The notes under the pieces: generated by a model
The model's database searches: none
What the model saw: only the letters and a program-made list of their open reading frames with translations
What the model was told of the DNA's origin: nothing
Source: Thermaceae bacterium
Lineage (GTDB): Bacteria; Deinococcota; Deinococci; Deinococcales; Marinithermaceae
Direction of reading: 5' to 3'
NCBI GenBank assembly: GCA_027023345.1
Contig: JALVVO010000219.1
Coordinates: forward strand, 1 to 7,724
Length of the DNA stretch: 7,724 bases
Shown here: positions 1 to 5,784 of the stretch, piece after piece
Numbering within the stretch: the stretch's first letter is position 1
Layout of the letters: each line of letters starts with the position of its first letter
Position numbers and translations under genes: made by a program

Positions 1-345
1 GGTGAGGTCGGGGCGGAGGCGGGCGTAGCCCTCGACCATGGGGGTGATGTCGAGGATCTCGAGCTCCACCCCGAAGGTCTCGGCCACGAGCCGGGCGTCC
101 TCGAGCGAGCGGGGGTCGCTCTCGGCGTGGGGCAGGGCCAGGGCGTGGACGTTCTCGGAGCCGAGCGCACGCACCGCGAGCGCCAGCGTGGTCGCCGAGT
201 CCACCCCGCCGGAGACCGCGACCAGCGCCTTTTCGTACCCCCGCCAGGCGAGCTCGCGGCGGAGGAAGCTGACGAGGTACTCGGCGAGGGCGGGGTAGTC
301 GAGCTCGAGCACCTCGCCGCCGGGCACGCCGTAGATCTTCTTCAT
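1..345 (-). CDS. nadE: NAD+ synthetase, N-terminal 115 residues (gene runs off the left edge)
   Basis: Cytoplasmic enzyme of the last step of NAD biosynthesis: it adenylates deamido-NAD+ with ATP and amidates the intermediate with ammonia. The visible 115 residues begin MKKIYGVPGG. They contain the ATP-pyrophosphatase P-loop SGGVDSA at about residues 45-51, followed by the expected helix and a second strand (residues 66-71, VHALAL) and a third strand around ELEILDI. This is the standard N-terminal half of the NadE synthetase fold. The reading frame is open from the ATG at 345 to base 1, so the C-terminal half lies outside the window. A GGAGG sequence about 6 nt upstream, inside the end of the previous gene, supports this start. 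The ATG overlaps the TGA of the amidase gene (ATGA), so the two are translationally coupled. There is no fused N-terminal glutaminase domain; that activity is probably supplied by the neighbouring gene. Other PP-loop ATPases share the motif, but the context makes NadE much the best call. Confidence 0.9.
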   Translation of the reverse strand, partial: MKKIYGVPGGEVLELDYPALAEYLVSFLRRELAWRGYEKALVAVSGGVDSATTLALAVRALGSENVHALALPHAESDPRSLEDARLVAETFGVELEILDITPMVEGYARLRPDLT

Positions 346-1208
346 CGCGCCTCCACCACCCGCTTGAGGTCGCCGAGGAGCAGGGGAAGCCCGCTTTTCA
401 GGTCGGCGAGCATGGGGTTGTCGTAGCGGACCGGGGGGATGCGCGCGAGGTCGAGGTCGAGGACGAGCGCCGCCTCCTCGAAGACCGGGGCCTCGGCGAG
501 GATCCGCCCCTCGGGGGAGGCCACCAGGCTCCCGCCGCTCATGCCCTTGCCCGCCTCGCTCCCCACCAGGCTGGCGAGCACCACGTAGAGCCCGTGCTCG
601 GCGGCGACGCTCTTGGCGAGCTCCCGCCAGCGCTCGACGTTGGCCGGGCGGGGGCCGTAAAACCCCCGGGCCGGGCTCGCCGAGGGGACGTAGATCACCT
701 CGGCGCCGTCCAGGGCGGCGAGGGTGCTGGTGATCGAGTGCCAAAAGTCCTCGCAGATCAAAATCGCCGCCCGGCCGAAGCGGGTGTCGAAGGCTTGCAC
801 CCCGCGCCCCCGGGCGAGGTAGCGCTCCTCGTCGAAGACGCCGTAAGTGGGCAGGAAGACCTTGCGGTGCAGGTGCACGAGGCCCCGCCCGCCGAGCTCG
901 AAGTAGGCGGCGGCGTTGTAGTAGGCCCCCTCCCGCTCGTCCTTCTCGTAAAACCCCATCACCAGGTCCAGGGGGCCCTCCCAGACCCGGCGGCGGATGG
1001 CGTCGAGCCGCTCGGCGAGGTCCCCGGCGGCGAGGGCCAGCTCGCGCACCCCGCCCTGGAGGAAGTAGCCGGTGGGGTAGGCCTCGGGGAGGACGACGAC
1101 CTCGGGGGCGTCCTCGGCGAGCTCGGCGAGGGCCTCCTCGAGGCGCGCGAGGTTGCGCCGAACCTGGCCCTTCTCGGGGGCCAGCTGAAGCACCGCGTGG
1201 CGGACCAT
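342..1208 (-). CDS. Nitrilase-superfamily amidase, probable glutaminase partner of NadE
   Basis: A 288-residue carbon-nitrogen hydrolase with the complete catalytic triad of the family: Glu42 in LPEAYPTG, Lys116 in HRKVFLP and Cys152 in LICEDFWH. The stretch after the lysine (YGVFDEERY, about 122-130) resembles the glutaminase domain of glutamine-dependent NAD synthetases as well as some aliphatic amidases. The length matches a single complete nitrilase domain, with no synthetase fused to it. It is followed directly, with a 4-bp overlap, by nadE, in the same order as the domains of fused NadE proteins. I infer that it releases ammonia from glutamine for NAD+ synthesis. The alternative is a general omega-amidase or N-carbamoyl hydrolase. 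The ATG at 1208 lacks a convincing Shine-Dalgarno sequence and lies 6 nt after a -10-like hexamer, so the mRNA may be nearly leaderless. Fold certain; substrate inferred. Confidence 0.88.
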   Translation of the reverse strand: MVRHAVLQLAPEKGQVRRNLARLEEALAELAEDAPEVVVLPEAYPTGYFLQGGVRELALAAGDLAERLDAIRRRVWEGPLDLVMGFYEKDEREGAYYNAAAYFELGGRGLVHLHRKVFLPTYGVFDEERYLARGRGVQAFDTRFGRAAILICEDFWHSITSTLAALDGAEVIYVPSASPARGFYGPRPANVERWRELAKSVAAEHGLYVVLASLVGSEAGKGMSGGSLVASPEGRILAEAPVFEEAALVLDLDLARIPPVRYDNPMLADLKSGLPLLLGDLKRVVEAR

Positions 1209-1214
1209 GCGCCC

Positions 1215-1220
1215 AGTCTA
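1215..1220 (-). promoter_or_regulatory. Candidate -10 element for the amidase-nadE unit
   Basis: On the minus strand this reads TAGACT, matching TANNNT. It is followed by 6 nt (GGGCGC) and then the ATG at 1208. That spacing fits transcription starting at or next to the start codon, an arrangement known to be frequent in Deinococcus-Thermus bacteria. No clear -35 hexamer is visible. This is a motif match only. Confidence 0.35.
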
Positions 1221-1226
1221 TCGCGG

Positions 1227-1232
1227 TATAGT
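1227..1232 (+). promoter_or_regulatory. Candidate -10 element for the CBS-domain gene
   Basis: TATAGT matches TATAAT at five of six positions. It lies 25 bp before the ATG at 1258, which would give a leader of about 20 nt carrying the AAGGAG site. The -35 position is poor; the bases 17 bp upstream read ACCATG. It sits only 6 bp from the opposing -10 candidate at 1215-1220, so the two promoters would be nearly face to face. Confidence 0.4.
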
Positions 1233-1245
1233 AGGGGAAACCGGG

Positions 1246-1251
1246 AAGGAG
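1246..1251 (+). promoter_or_regulatory. Ribosome binding site that fixes the CBS-gene start
   Basis: AAGGAG lies 6 nt before the ATG at 1258. An in-frame ATG at 1207 would add 17 residues, but it has no ribosome binding site and would begin upstream of the candidate -10 element. The 1258 start also gives MTIKQLL, a normal beginning for a stand-alone CBS-pair protein. Confidence 0.7.
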
Positions 1252-1257
1252 ACGGCG

Positions 1258-1692
1258 ATGACCATCAAGCAGCTGCTCGACAAGAAGGGCCGCGAGGTCT
1301 TCACCATCGGACCCGAGGAGAGCGTCTTCGAGGCGATCCGCCGCATGGCCGAACGGGGCGTCGGGGCGCTGGTGGTGACGGAGGGCGAAAGGCCCGTGGG
1401 CATCGTCACCGAGCGCGACTACGCCCGCAAGGTCATCCTGAAGGGCCGCTCCTCGAAGGAGACCCCGGTGCGGGCGATCATGACCGAGGACGTCATCTAC
1501 ATCCGCCCCGAGCAGACGATCGAGGAGGCGATGGCGATCATGACCGAGAAGAAGATCCGCCACCTGCCGGTGCTCGAGGAGGGGCGGCTCGCCGGGATCA
1601 TCTCGATCGGCGACGTGGTGAAGGGCATCATCGAGAACCAGCAGTTCGTGATCGATCAGCTTACAAACTACATTCACGGCGATCGCTCGTAA
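1258..1692 (+). CDS. Stand-alone two-CBS-domain protein
   Basis: A 144-residue soluble protein made almost entirely of a tandem CBS pair (Bateman module). CBS1 covers roughly residues 8-65 and includes the hallmark GIVTERDYARKV. CBS2 covers roughly 75-130 and includes VRAIMTEDV and GIISIGDVV. A short C-terminal tail (IENQQFVIDQL) is common in small CBS proteins. Such modules bind adenosine ligands (AMP, ADP, ATP, SAM, NAD) and sense energy or redox state, usually by binding a partner protein. No catalytic domain is attached. The gene is divergent from the NAD-synthesis unit and followed by a hairpin, so it is probably monocistronic. A link to NAD metabolism is suggested only by position. Family call is secure; ligand and partner are unknown. 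Confidence 0.9.
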   Translation: MTIKQLLDKKGREVFTIGPEESVFEAIRRMAERGVGALVVTEGERPVGIVTERDYARKVILKGRSSKETPVRAIMTEDVIYIRPEQTIEEAMAIMTEKKIRHLPVLEEGRLAGIISIGDVVKGIIENQQFVIDQLTNYIHGDRS

Positions 1693-1716
1693 GAATCGCC
1701 CCCGGGAGTATTCCAA

Positions 1717-1737
1717 AGACCCCCTTTTGGGGGGTCT
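1717..1737 (+). terminator. Probable intrinsic terminator after the CBS gene
   Basis: An 8-bp perfect stem (AGACCCCC at 1717-1724 with GGGGGTCT at 1730-1737) closes a 5-nt TTTTG loop, starting 25 bp after the CBS stop codon. The downstream tract is poor: TTTT appears only at 1743-1746, after GCCAC. Termination may be partial, or may work from the very stable GC stem. The stem is symmetrical and could form on either strand, but only plus-strand genes flank it. Confidence 0.55.
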
Positions 1738-1756
1738 GCCACTTTTCTGCTCTCGT

Positions 1757-1762
1757 TAAAAT
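1757..1762 (+). promoter_or_regulatory. Candidate -10 element for the Roadblock-protoglobin operon
   Basis: TAAAAT matches TATAAT at five of six positions and sits in the most AT-rich part of the 95-bp intergenic gap (1693-1787). It would give a leader of about 20 nt containing GGAGG at 1772-1776. No good -35 is seen; the expected position overlaps the right arm of the hairpin at 1730-1737. Confidence 0.4.
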
Positions 1763-1787
1763 GGGGGCTCTGGAGGATTGAACGGTT

Positions 1788-2147
1788 ATGAACAAGCGCG
1801 AGGCTTTGGAACAACTGGTATCTGAGTTGAGGACTGCGCTACCTGAGATAAAGGGTATAGTGGTGGCCTCGGCCGACGGCCTGCCCATCGTGGCCCAGGC
1901 CGAGGACGCGCCCCGGCTCGCGGCCATGGCCGCCACCGCCCTGGGGCTCGGCAAGCGTATCGCCGAGACCACCCAGCTCGGCCCCCTGGCCGAGACCGTG
2001 GTGCGTGGCCGGGACGGCTACGTGGTGGTCTACGCCGTGGGGCAACGGGGGGTGCTGGCGCTGATCGCGCCCGCCCACGTCAACCTTGGCCTTCTGCACC
2101 TGGAGGCCCGGGCCATCGCCGGGCGCATGGCGGAGGTGCTGGGATGA
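1788..2147 (+). CDS. Roadblock/LC7-domain protein (MglB-like)
   Basis: A 119-residue protein that is a single Roadblock/LC7 domain: an N-terminal helix (residues 1-18), then the family signature LPEIKGIVVASADGLPIV (about 18-35), a central helix rich in Ala (about 44-60), strands around TVVRGRDGYVVVYAVG and GVLALIAP, and a C-terminal helix ending RMAEVLG. In bacteria such proteins act as partners or GAPs of MglA-type Ras-like GTPases, or scaffold signalling complexes as dimers. Which role applies here cannot be seen, because no GTPase gene is in the window. GGAGG at 1772-1776 is 11 nt before the ATG, slightly long. The first 26 codons contain many A/T-ending codons, unlike the rest of the gene. 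The TGA overlaps the ATG of the protoglobin gene, so the two products are made together. Confidence 0.88.
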   Translation: MNKREALEQLVSELRTALPEIKGIVVASADGLPIVAQAEDAPRLAAMAATALGLGKRIAETTQLGPLAETVVRGRDGYVVVYAVGQRGVLALIAPAHVNLGLLHLEARAIAGRMAEVLG

Positions 2148-2746
2148 GCCCCGAGCCCACCCACCAGGCCCTCGACTTCGACGCCGTCGCCAAGAAGGCC
2201 CTCGCCGACATGCCGCCCGAGACCCGCTTCGGCCCCAAGGACGCCGAGGTCCTCGAGCGAAACGCCGAAGTCCTCCTCTCGGTTCGGGAGGCGTTCGTCA
2301 AGGGCTTCTACGACATGCTCTTCGCCCACCCCGAGACCCGGGCGGTCTTCGAGGAAGGCGAGCGGGCGGAACGGGAAAAAACCCTCTCGGCCTTCTACGA
2401 GCGGGTCGTCAAGGGTCCCCACGACGACGAGTTCTTCGCCTGGCTTGCCTTCGTGGGACCGGTGCACGTGGTCCGCGGGGTCACGAACCCGATGATGCTG
2501 GCGATGCTCGGCTACATGGTCGAGTTCGTGCGGGAAAAGACCCAGGGTCTCGCAGACCACGAAGCCCTCGTCGCCGCCTTCACCCGGCTCGCCGCCACCC
2601 TGGGGGCGATCATCACCTACGGCTACGAGATGGCCTGGAAGAAGGCGCTCGAGCACGTGGTCGGCATCCCCCCGGCGCTGGCCGAGCGGGCGGCCCACGA
2701 GGAGGCCACCCGTCTCTTCCCGCTCCGGAGCCACGGGCGGGGTTAG
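2144..2746 (+). CDS. Single-domain protoglobin (haem-based sensor globin)
   Basis: A 200-residue protein that is one protoglobin or sensor-globin domain without an attached output domain. The aromatic pair Phe55-Tyr56 in GFYDMLFAHPETRAVF lies where the distal haem-pocket residues of the family sit. His108 in VGPVHVVRGV, followed by NPMMLAMLGYM, matches the proximal-histidine motif (VGxxHxxxGV, then helix G). Helices G and H extend through about residue 175, and the tail is Ala/Glu rich. Members bind O2, CO or NO at haem and either sense or chemically process gases. The ATG is inside the stop of the Roadblock gene (ATGA), giving strict translational coupling. I infer that the globin supplies a gas or redox input to a Roadblock-linked pathway. 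The stop codon (TAG, 2744-2746) overlaps the stop of the convergent gene. Family call is strong; signalling role is inferred. Confidence 0.87.
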   Translation: MSPEPTHQALDFDAVAKKALADMPPETRFGPKDAEVLERNAEVLLSVREAFVKGFYDMLFAHPETRAVFEEGERAEREKTLSAFYERVVKGPHDDEFFAWLAFVGPVHVVRGVTNPMMLAMLGYMVEFVREKTQGLADHEALVAAFTRLAATLGAIITYGYEMAWKKALEHVVGIPPALAERAAHEEATRLFPLRSHGRG

Positions 2747-3549
2747 AGCTCGAAGCGGTAGCGGAGGAAGAGCTCGAAGCCGGCCCGGTCCACGCCGGCG
2801 TCCAAGGCCCAGTCCGCCCAGCTCACCCCCACCCGGGCGCGGGCGGGGTAGGCGAGCAGGAGCCGCCCCTTGAACCGGGGCTCGGCGTAGCGCAGGGCGA
2901 ACTCGTTCCGGGCGCCGATGCGCACGGCGGCGTCCACGATCGCCCCCTCGAAGGGGGCGCGCAGGCCCAGGAGGGCGTAGGCGTTGGTGGGTTCCCGCAC
3001 CGCCCCCGCCCCCAGGGTGTAGGTGCGCCGCCCCTCGAGCCAGGCGAGGGCGAGCTCGAGCCCGCTGGCCTCGTCCTCGAAGCGGTAGGCCCCGAGGAGG
3101 AAGAGCCGCTTCTCGGCGCGGAACTTCAGGTCGAGGTCGGCGTAGAGCCCCAGCGTCTCCCGCTCGAAGGGCCAGAAGTGGCTCGGGGTCCGGTTCTCGG
3201 TGTAGCCGAGCCTCATCGAGACCGCGGTGCGGGCCAGCGCAAAACGGGCCTGCCCCTCCACCCAGTACTGGGTGTCGAGCCCCAGGTGGCCGCGGAAGCC
3301 GACCTCGGCTCGGCCGGCGGGCCCGGCCTCGAAGGCCCGGACCAGCGAGAGGCCGACGTTGGTCTCGTCGGTGCGGGGCCAGAGCGCCCGCATGTAGACG
3401 TCGAACCGCCAGTCCCCGCTGGGGTAGGCGAGGTGCAGGGTGGGCCCGAGGCTCGCCGGGGGCGAGCCCAGCCAGCCCCCGACCTCGAGCCGCTGCCCGA
3501 AGACCAGGGCAAGGGCCACGATCCCCAAGGCGAAAAGCCGCTTGACCAT
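2743..3549 (-). CDS. Exported beta-rich protein, probable outer-membrane barrel, function unknown
   Basis: A 268-residue protein with a clear signal peptide: MVKRL, then the hydrophobic core FALGIVALALVF, with likely cleavage after VFG (residue 18). The mature part has no long hydrophobic segment. It is built of short alternating strands with many aromatic and charged residues (for example LHLAYPSGDWRFDVYMRALW and LGLYADLDLKFRAEKRLFLL) and ends FLRYRFEL, a C-terminal strand of the type seen in outer-membrane barrels. About a dozen strands can be sketched by eye. I do not recognise a named family. An in-frame TTG at 3570 would add 7 charged residues before the signal peptide; the ATG at 3549 is preferred because AGAGGGGGG lies just upstream. 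It is flanked by a divergent gene and a convergent gene, so it is probably monocistronic. A lipoprotein is unlikely, since there is no lipobox cysteine. Confidence 0.75.
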   Translation of the reverse strand: MVKRLFALGIVALALVFGQRLEVGGWLGSPPASLGPTLHLAYPSGDWRFDVYMRALWPRTDETNVGLSLVRAFEAGPAGRAEVGFRGHLGLDTQYWVEGQARFALARTAVSMRLGYTENRTPSHFWPFERETLGLYADLDLKFRAEKRLFLLGAYRFEDEASGLELALAWLEGRRTYTLGAGAVREPTNAYALLGLRAPFEGAIVDAAVRIGARNEFALRYAEPRFKGRLLLAYPARARVGVSWADWALDAGVDRAGFELFLRYRFEL

Positions 3550-3588
3550 GACGCCCCCCTCTCGGCGCAAACCGCGCCCGGTCCCCGC

Positions 3589-3594
3589 AGCATA
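3589..3594 (-). promoter_or_regulatory. Candidate -10 element for the beta-rich protein gene
   Basis: On the minus strand this reads TATGCT (four of six matches to TATAAT), 39 bp before the ATG at 3549. It would leave a leader of about 30 nt that includes the purine-rich ribosome binding site. No strong -35 is visible. Weak motif evidence, helped by its position in a 98-bp divergent gap. Confidence 0.3.
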
Positions 3595-3625
3595 ACCCGT
3601 CCGGGTGCCCCGAGATCGAAAAACG

Positions 3626-3634
3626 TGGCATACT
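3626..3634 (+). promoter_or_regulatory. Candidate extended -10 promoter for the four-gene operon
   Basis: TGGCATACT combines a TGN extension with CATACT (four of six matches). It ends 13 bp before the ATG at 3648, so the predicted leader is only about 7 nt. The -35 region is unremarkable. This is the only promoter-like site I see before the operon of DUF4388, symporter, ubiX and rmuC. Confidence 0.35.
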
Positions 3635-3641
3635 CGGGCAT

Positions 3642-3647
3642 AAGGAG
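3642..3647 (+). promoter_or_regulatory. Shine-Dalgarno-like AAGGAG abutting the start codon
   Basis: A good AAGGAG directly touches the ATG at 3648, with no spacer. That is too close for normal pairing with 16S rRNA. Protein similarity to the family (MLKGNLSDLPL) still favours this ATG, and no other start codon lies in frame nearby. Either initiation is effectively leaderless or the site is a chance match. Confidence 0.45.
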
Positions 3648-4451
3648 ATGCTCAAGGGCAACCTCTCCGACCTCCCCCTGCTCGAGCTCCTCCAGGCCCT
3701 GGCCACCGGCAGCGGGGGCACGCTCCGCATCCAGGCCCCCGGGGTGGAGGGGGCGGTGGGCCTCGCCGGGCGCCGCGTGGCCTACGCCGAAGCCCTGGGG
3801 CTTTCGGGCATGGACGCCCTGATCCTGCTCACCGGACTCCGCCAGGGGCGCTTTGCCTACGTCGGCGAGCCCCCACCCGCGAGCAACGTCGAGGGCTCGA
3901 TGGAGGCGGTGCTCACCGACCTGGCGGCGGTCGCCGACGAGTGGAAGAAGCTCACCCACCTCCCCGAGGACTGGAGCCGGACCCTGCGCCAGGCCGCCGG
4001 CCGGCGGGAGATCGAGCTCGCCCTCGACGAGCTCGGCGTCTTCGCCGACGCCGAGGGGAAGACCGTGGCCGAGGTGCTGGCGGTGCCGGGGGAGGTGCTC
4101 GAGCGCGCCCGTGCGCTCGACCGGCTGCTCAAGAACCAGGCGCTCACCAGCCTTCCCACCCAGGGGGTGGGGCCGGTCACCCTGGTCGCCCTCCCCTACT
4201 ACGGCCCCCCGAGCCCGGTCGCCTACGTGGACCTCGAGCTCTACCAGCGCTGGGCCGAGAAGATCGGGGACCCGTTTAAACTGAGGGTGCGCTCGCCCCG
4301 GGGGATGGAAGCCAGCTACCGGGTCGAACCCCGGGAACAGATCCCCGAGCGGATCATGCTCCACGACCGCGAGCTGAGGAAGCTCCGCGCCGGACGCGGC
4401 ACCAAGCTCAAGGTGATGCCGGAGGTCGAGGATGGACCTATTAAGCCTTAA
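3648..4451 (+). CDS. DUF4388 (PATAN-like) signalling protein with C-terminal beta domain
   Basis: A 267-residue cytoplasmic protein. Residues 1 to about 95 form a DUF4388/PATAN-like domain, with the typical opening MLKGNLSDLPLLELLQAL, then GTLRIQ, VGLAGRRVAYAEA and GRFAYV. Residues about 125-165 look like a small helical, possibly winged-helix segment (GKTVAEVLAVPGEVLERARAL). Residues about 190-258 form a beta-rich module ending IMLHDRELRKLRAGRGTKLKV, which has the feel of a double-psi barrel strand-helix-strand unit; that last comparison is only an impression. DUF4388 domains are common in Deinococcota and myxobacteria and occur with response regulators and MglA/Roadblock-type systems. Exact function is unknown. 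It is the first gene of the operon, and its last 20 bp overlap the symporter gene, whose ribosome binding site it contains. Confidence 0.8.
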   Translation: MLKGNLSDLPLLELLQALATGSGGTLRIQAPGVEGAVGLAGRRVAYAEALGLSGMDALILLTGLRQGRFAYVGEPPPASNVEGSMEAVLTDLAAVADEWKKLTHLPEDWSRTLRQAAGRREIELALDELGVFADAEGKTVAEVLAVPGEVLERARALDRLLKNQALTSLPTQGVGPVTLVALPYYGPPSPVAYVDLELYQRWAEKIGDPFKLRVRSPRGMEASYRVEPREQIPERIMLHDRELRKLRAGRGTKLKVMPEVEDGPIKP

Positions 4452-5784
4452 CGCGCTTTTGAACCGCTACGTCTGGGGCCCGGAGATGATGCTCGTCTTC
4501 CTCGCGGTGGGGCTCTACCTCACCGTGCGGACGGGGTTCGTGCAGTTCTCCAAGATCGGGGTCATCTTCCGGGAGACCCTGGGGGCGATCCGCGAGCGCG
4601 CGCTCGGCGCCGGCGGCGAGATCACCCCCTTCCAGGCCACCATGGTGGCCCTGGGCGCCACCATGGGCCAGGGCAACCTGATCGGGGTCACCGCCGCGAT
4701 CCTGATCGGCGGCCCAGGGGCGATCTTCTGGATGTGGATCGCCGGCATCCTGGGCATGGCCACCAAGTTCGCCGAGGCCACCCTGGCGGTCCACTTCCGC
4801 CAGCGCTACGCCGACGGCAGCGTCTCCGGCGGCCCCATGTTCTACCTCTCCCGGGGCCTGCCCAAGGGCCTCCGCTGGCTGGGCGGGCTGTACGCCCTGC
4901 TGGCGGCGCTCGCTGCCTTCGGCATCGGCAACCTGACCCAGAGTTCGGCGATGGCGGGGAGCCTCGAGGCCGCCTTCGGCGTGCCGGTGGGCCTGACCGG
5001 GTTCTTCGTGGCGGTGATCGCCGCCTTCATCCTCGCGGGCGGCGTGCGGCGCATCGCCGCCTTCTCCCAGACCCTGGTGCCGCTCATGCTCCTCGGCTTC
5101 CTGGCCGCCGGCGCCTACGCCCTGGTCGTGCACGCGGGCGCGCTCGCCGGGGCCTTCGCCGCCATCTTCCAGCACGCCTTCGGCGCCCAGGCCGCCGCCG
5201 GCGGCGCCGCCGGCTACGCCCTGCAGCAAACCCTGAAGGCCGGCGTGGGCCGGGGCATCTTCTCCAACGAAGCCGGCCTGGGCTCGGCGGCGATCGCCCA
5301 CGCCCAGGCCCAGGTGGACCACCCGGTGCGCCAGGGGTTCTGGGGGGTGATCGAGGTCTTCCTCGACACCTTGGTGGTGAACACGGTGATGGCGTTGATC
5401 GTGCTGGCGAGCGGGGTCTGGCAGGGGACGAAGAGCGCGCCCCAGGCCTTCGTCGCCGCCTGGGACTTCCCCGGCGGGAGCTCGGTGGCGACCGTCGTCC
5501 TCGCCCTCTTCGTCTTCACCACCCTGGTCTCCTGGGGCTTTTACGGCGAGGAGGCCGCCGGCTTCCTGCTCGGCGACGGCATCCGCTGGCCGTACCGCAT
5601 CACCTACATCGTCTTCGCCTTCGTGGGGGCGCTCGGAGGCTTCGAGCTCCTCACCGCGGTGGCCGACACCCTGAACGGGTTGATGGCCGTGCCCAACCTC
5701 CTCGGCCTGGTCCTCCTCGGGGGTACGGTGGCGGGCCTGGTGCGGGGCTTCTTCCGCGGCGAGCCGTGGCATCCCCCGCGCTAG
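4432..5784 (+). CDS. Amino acid:cation (alanine/glycine:Na+) symporter, AGCS family
   Basis: A 450-residue inner-membrane transporter with about ten to eleven hydrophobic segments, the family's usual size. The signature region GQGNLIGVTAAILIGGPGAI (about 79-98), followed by FWMWIAGILGMATKFAEA, is the AGCS core that forms the substrate and Na+ site. A second conserved block, GRGIFSNEAGLGSAAIAHA (about 273-291), and the helix VFLDTLVVNTVMAL (309-322) also match, as does ADTLNGLMAVPNLL near the C-terminus. Members import alanine, glycine or related small amino acids with Na+ or H+. The substrate cannot be told from the sequence. GGAGG at 4421-4425, 6 nt before the ATG, supports the start inside the DUF4388 gene. 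The last 19 bp overlap the probable ubiX start. Confidence 0.93.
   Translation: MDLLSLNALLNRYVWGPEMMLVFLAVGLYLTVRTGFVQFSKIGVIFRETLGAIRERALGAGGEITPFQATMVALGATMGQGNLIGVTAAILIGGPGAIFWMWIAGILGMATKFAEATLAVHFRQRYADGSVSGGPMFYLSRGLPKGLRWLGGLYALLAALAAFGIGNLTQSSAMAGSLEAAFGVPVGLTGFFVAVIAAFILAGGVRRIAAFSQTLVPLMLLGFLAAGAYALVVHAGALAGAFAAIFQHAFGAQAAAGGAAGYALQQTLKAGVGRGIFSNEAGLGSAAIAHAQAQVDHPVRQGFWGVIEVFLDTLVVNTVMALIVLASGVWQGTKSAPQAFVAAWDFPGGSSVATVVLALFVFTTLVSWGFYGEEAAGFLLGDGIRWPYRITYIVFAFVGALGGFELLTAVADTLNGLMAVPNLLGLVLLGGTVAGLVRGFFRGEPWHPPR

Noticed and set aside
1207..1257. In-frame upstream ATG giving a 161-residue CBS protein
   Set aside because: It has no ribosome binding site and lies upstream of the likely -10 element; AAGGAG at 1246-1251 points to the ATG at 1258.
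594..1781. Long plus-strand open frame of 395 codons antisense to the amidase and overlapping the CBS gene
   Set aside because: It is a GC-rich shadow frame. The amidase and CBS proteins have clear conserved motifs in their own frames, while this one shows low-complexity Gly/Arg/Glu sequence.
3550..3570. TTG start at 3570 for the exported beta-rich protein
   Set aside because: It would put MRREGGV before a standard signal peptide, and the purine-rich ribosome binding site lies between it and the better ATG at 3549.
2030..3730. Open frame of 566 codons on the minus strand across three genes
   Set aside because: Pro/Arg/Gly-rich translation with no motif, antisense to the protoglobin and out of frame with the exported protein gene.
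4734..5765. Apparent N-terminal extension of UbiX by more than 300 residues, as if fused
   Set aside because: The extension is an out-of-frame reading of the symporter gene with Arg/Gly-rich composition; UbiX similarity begins only after 5766.
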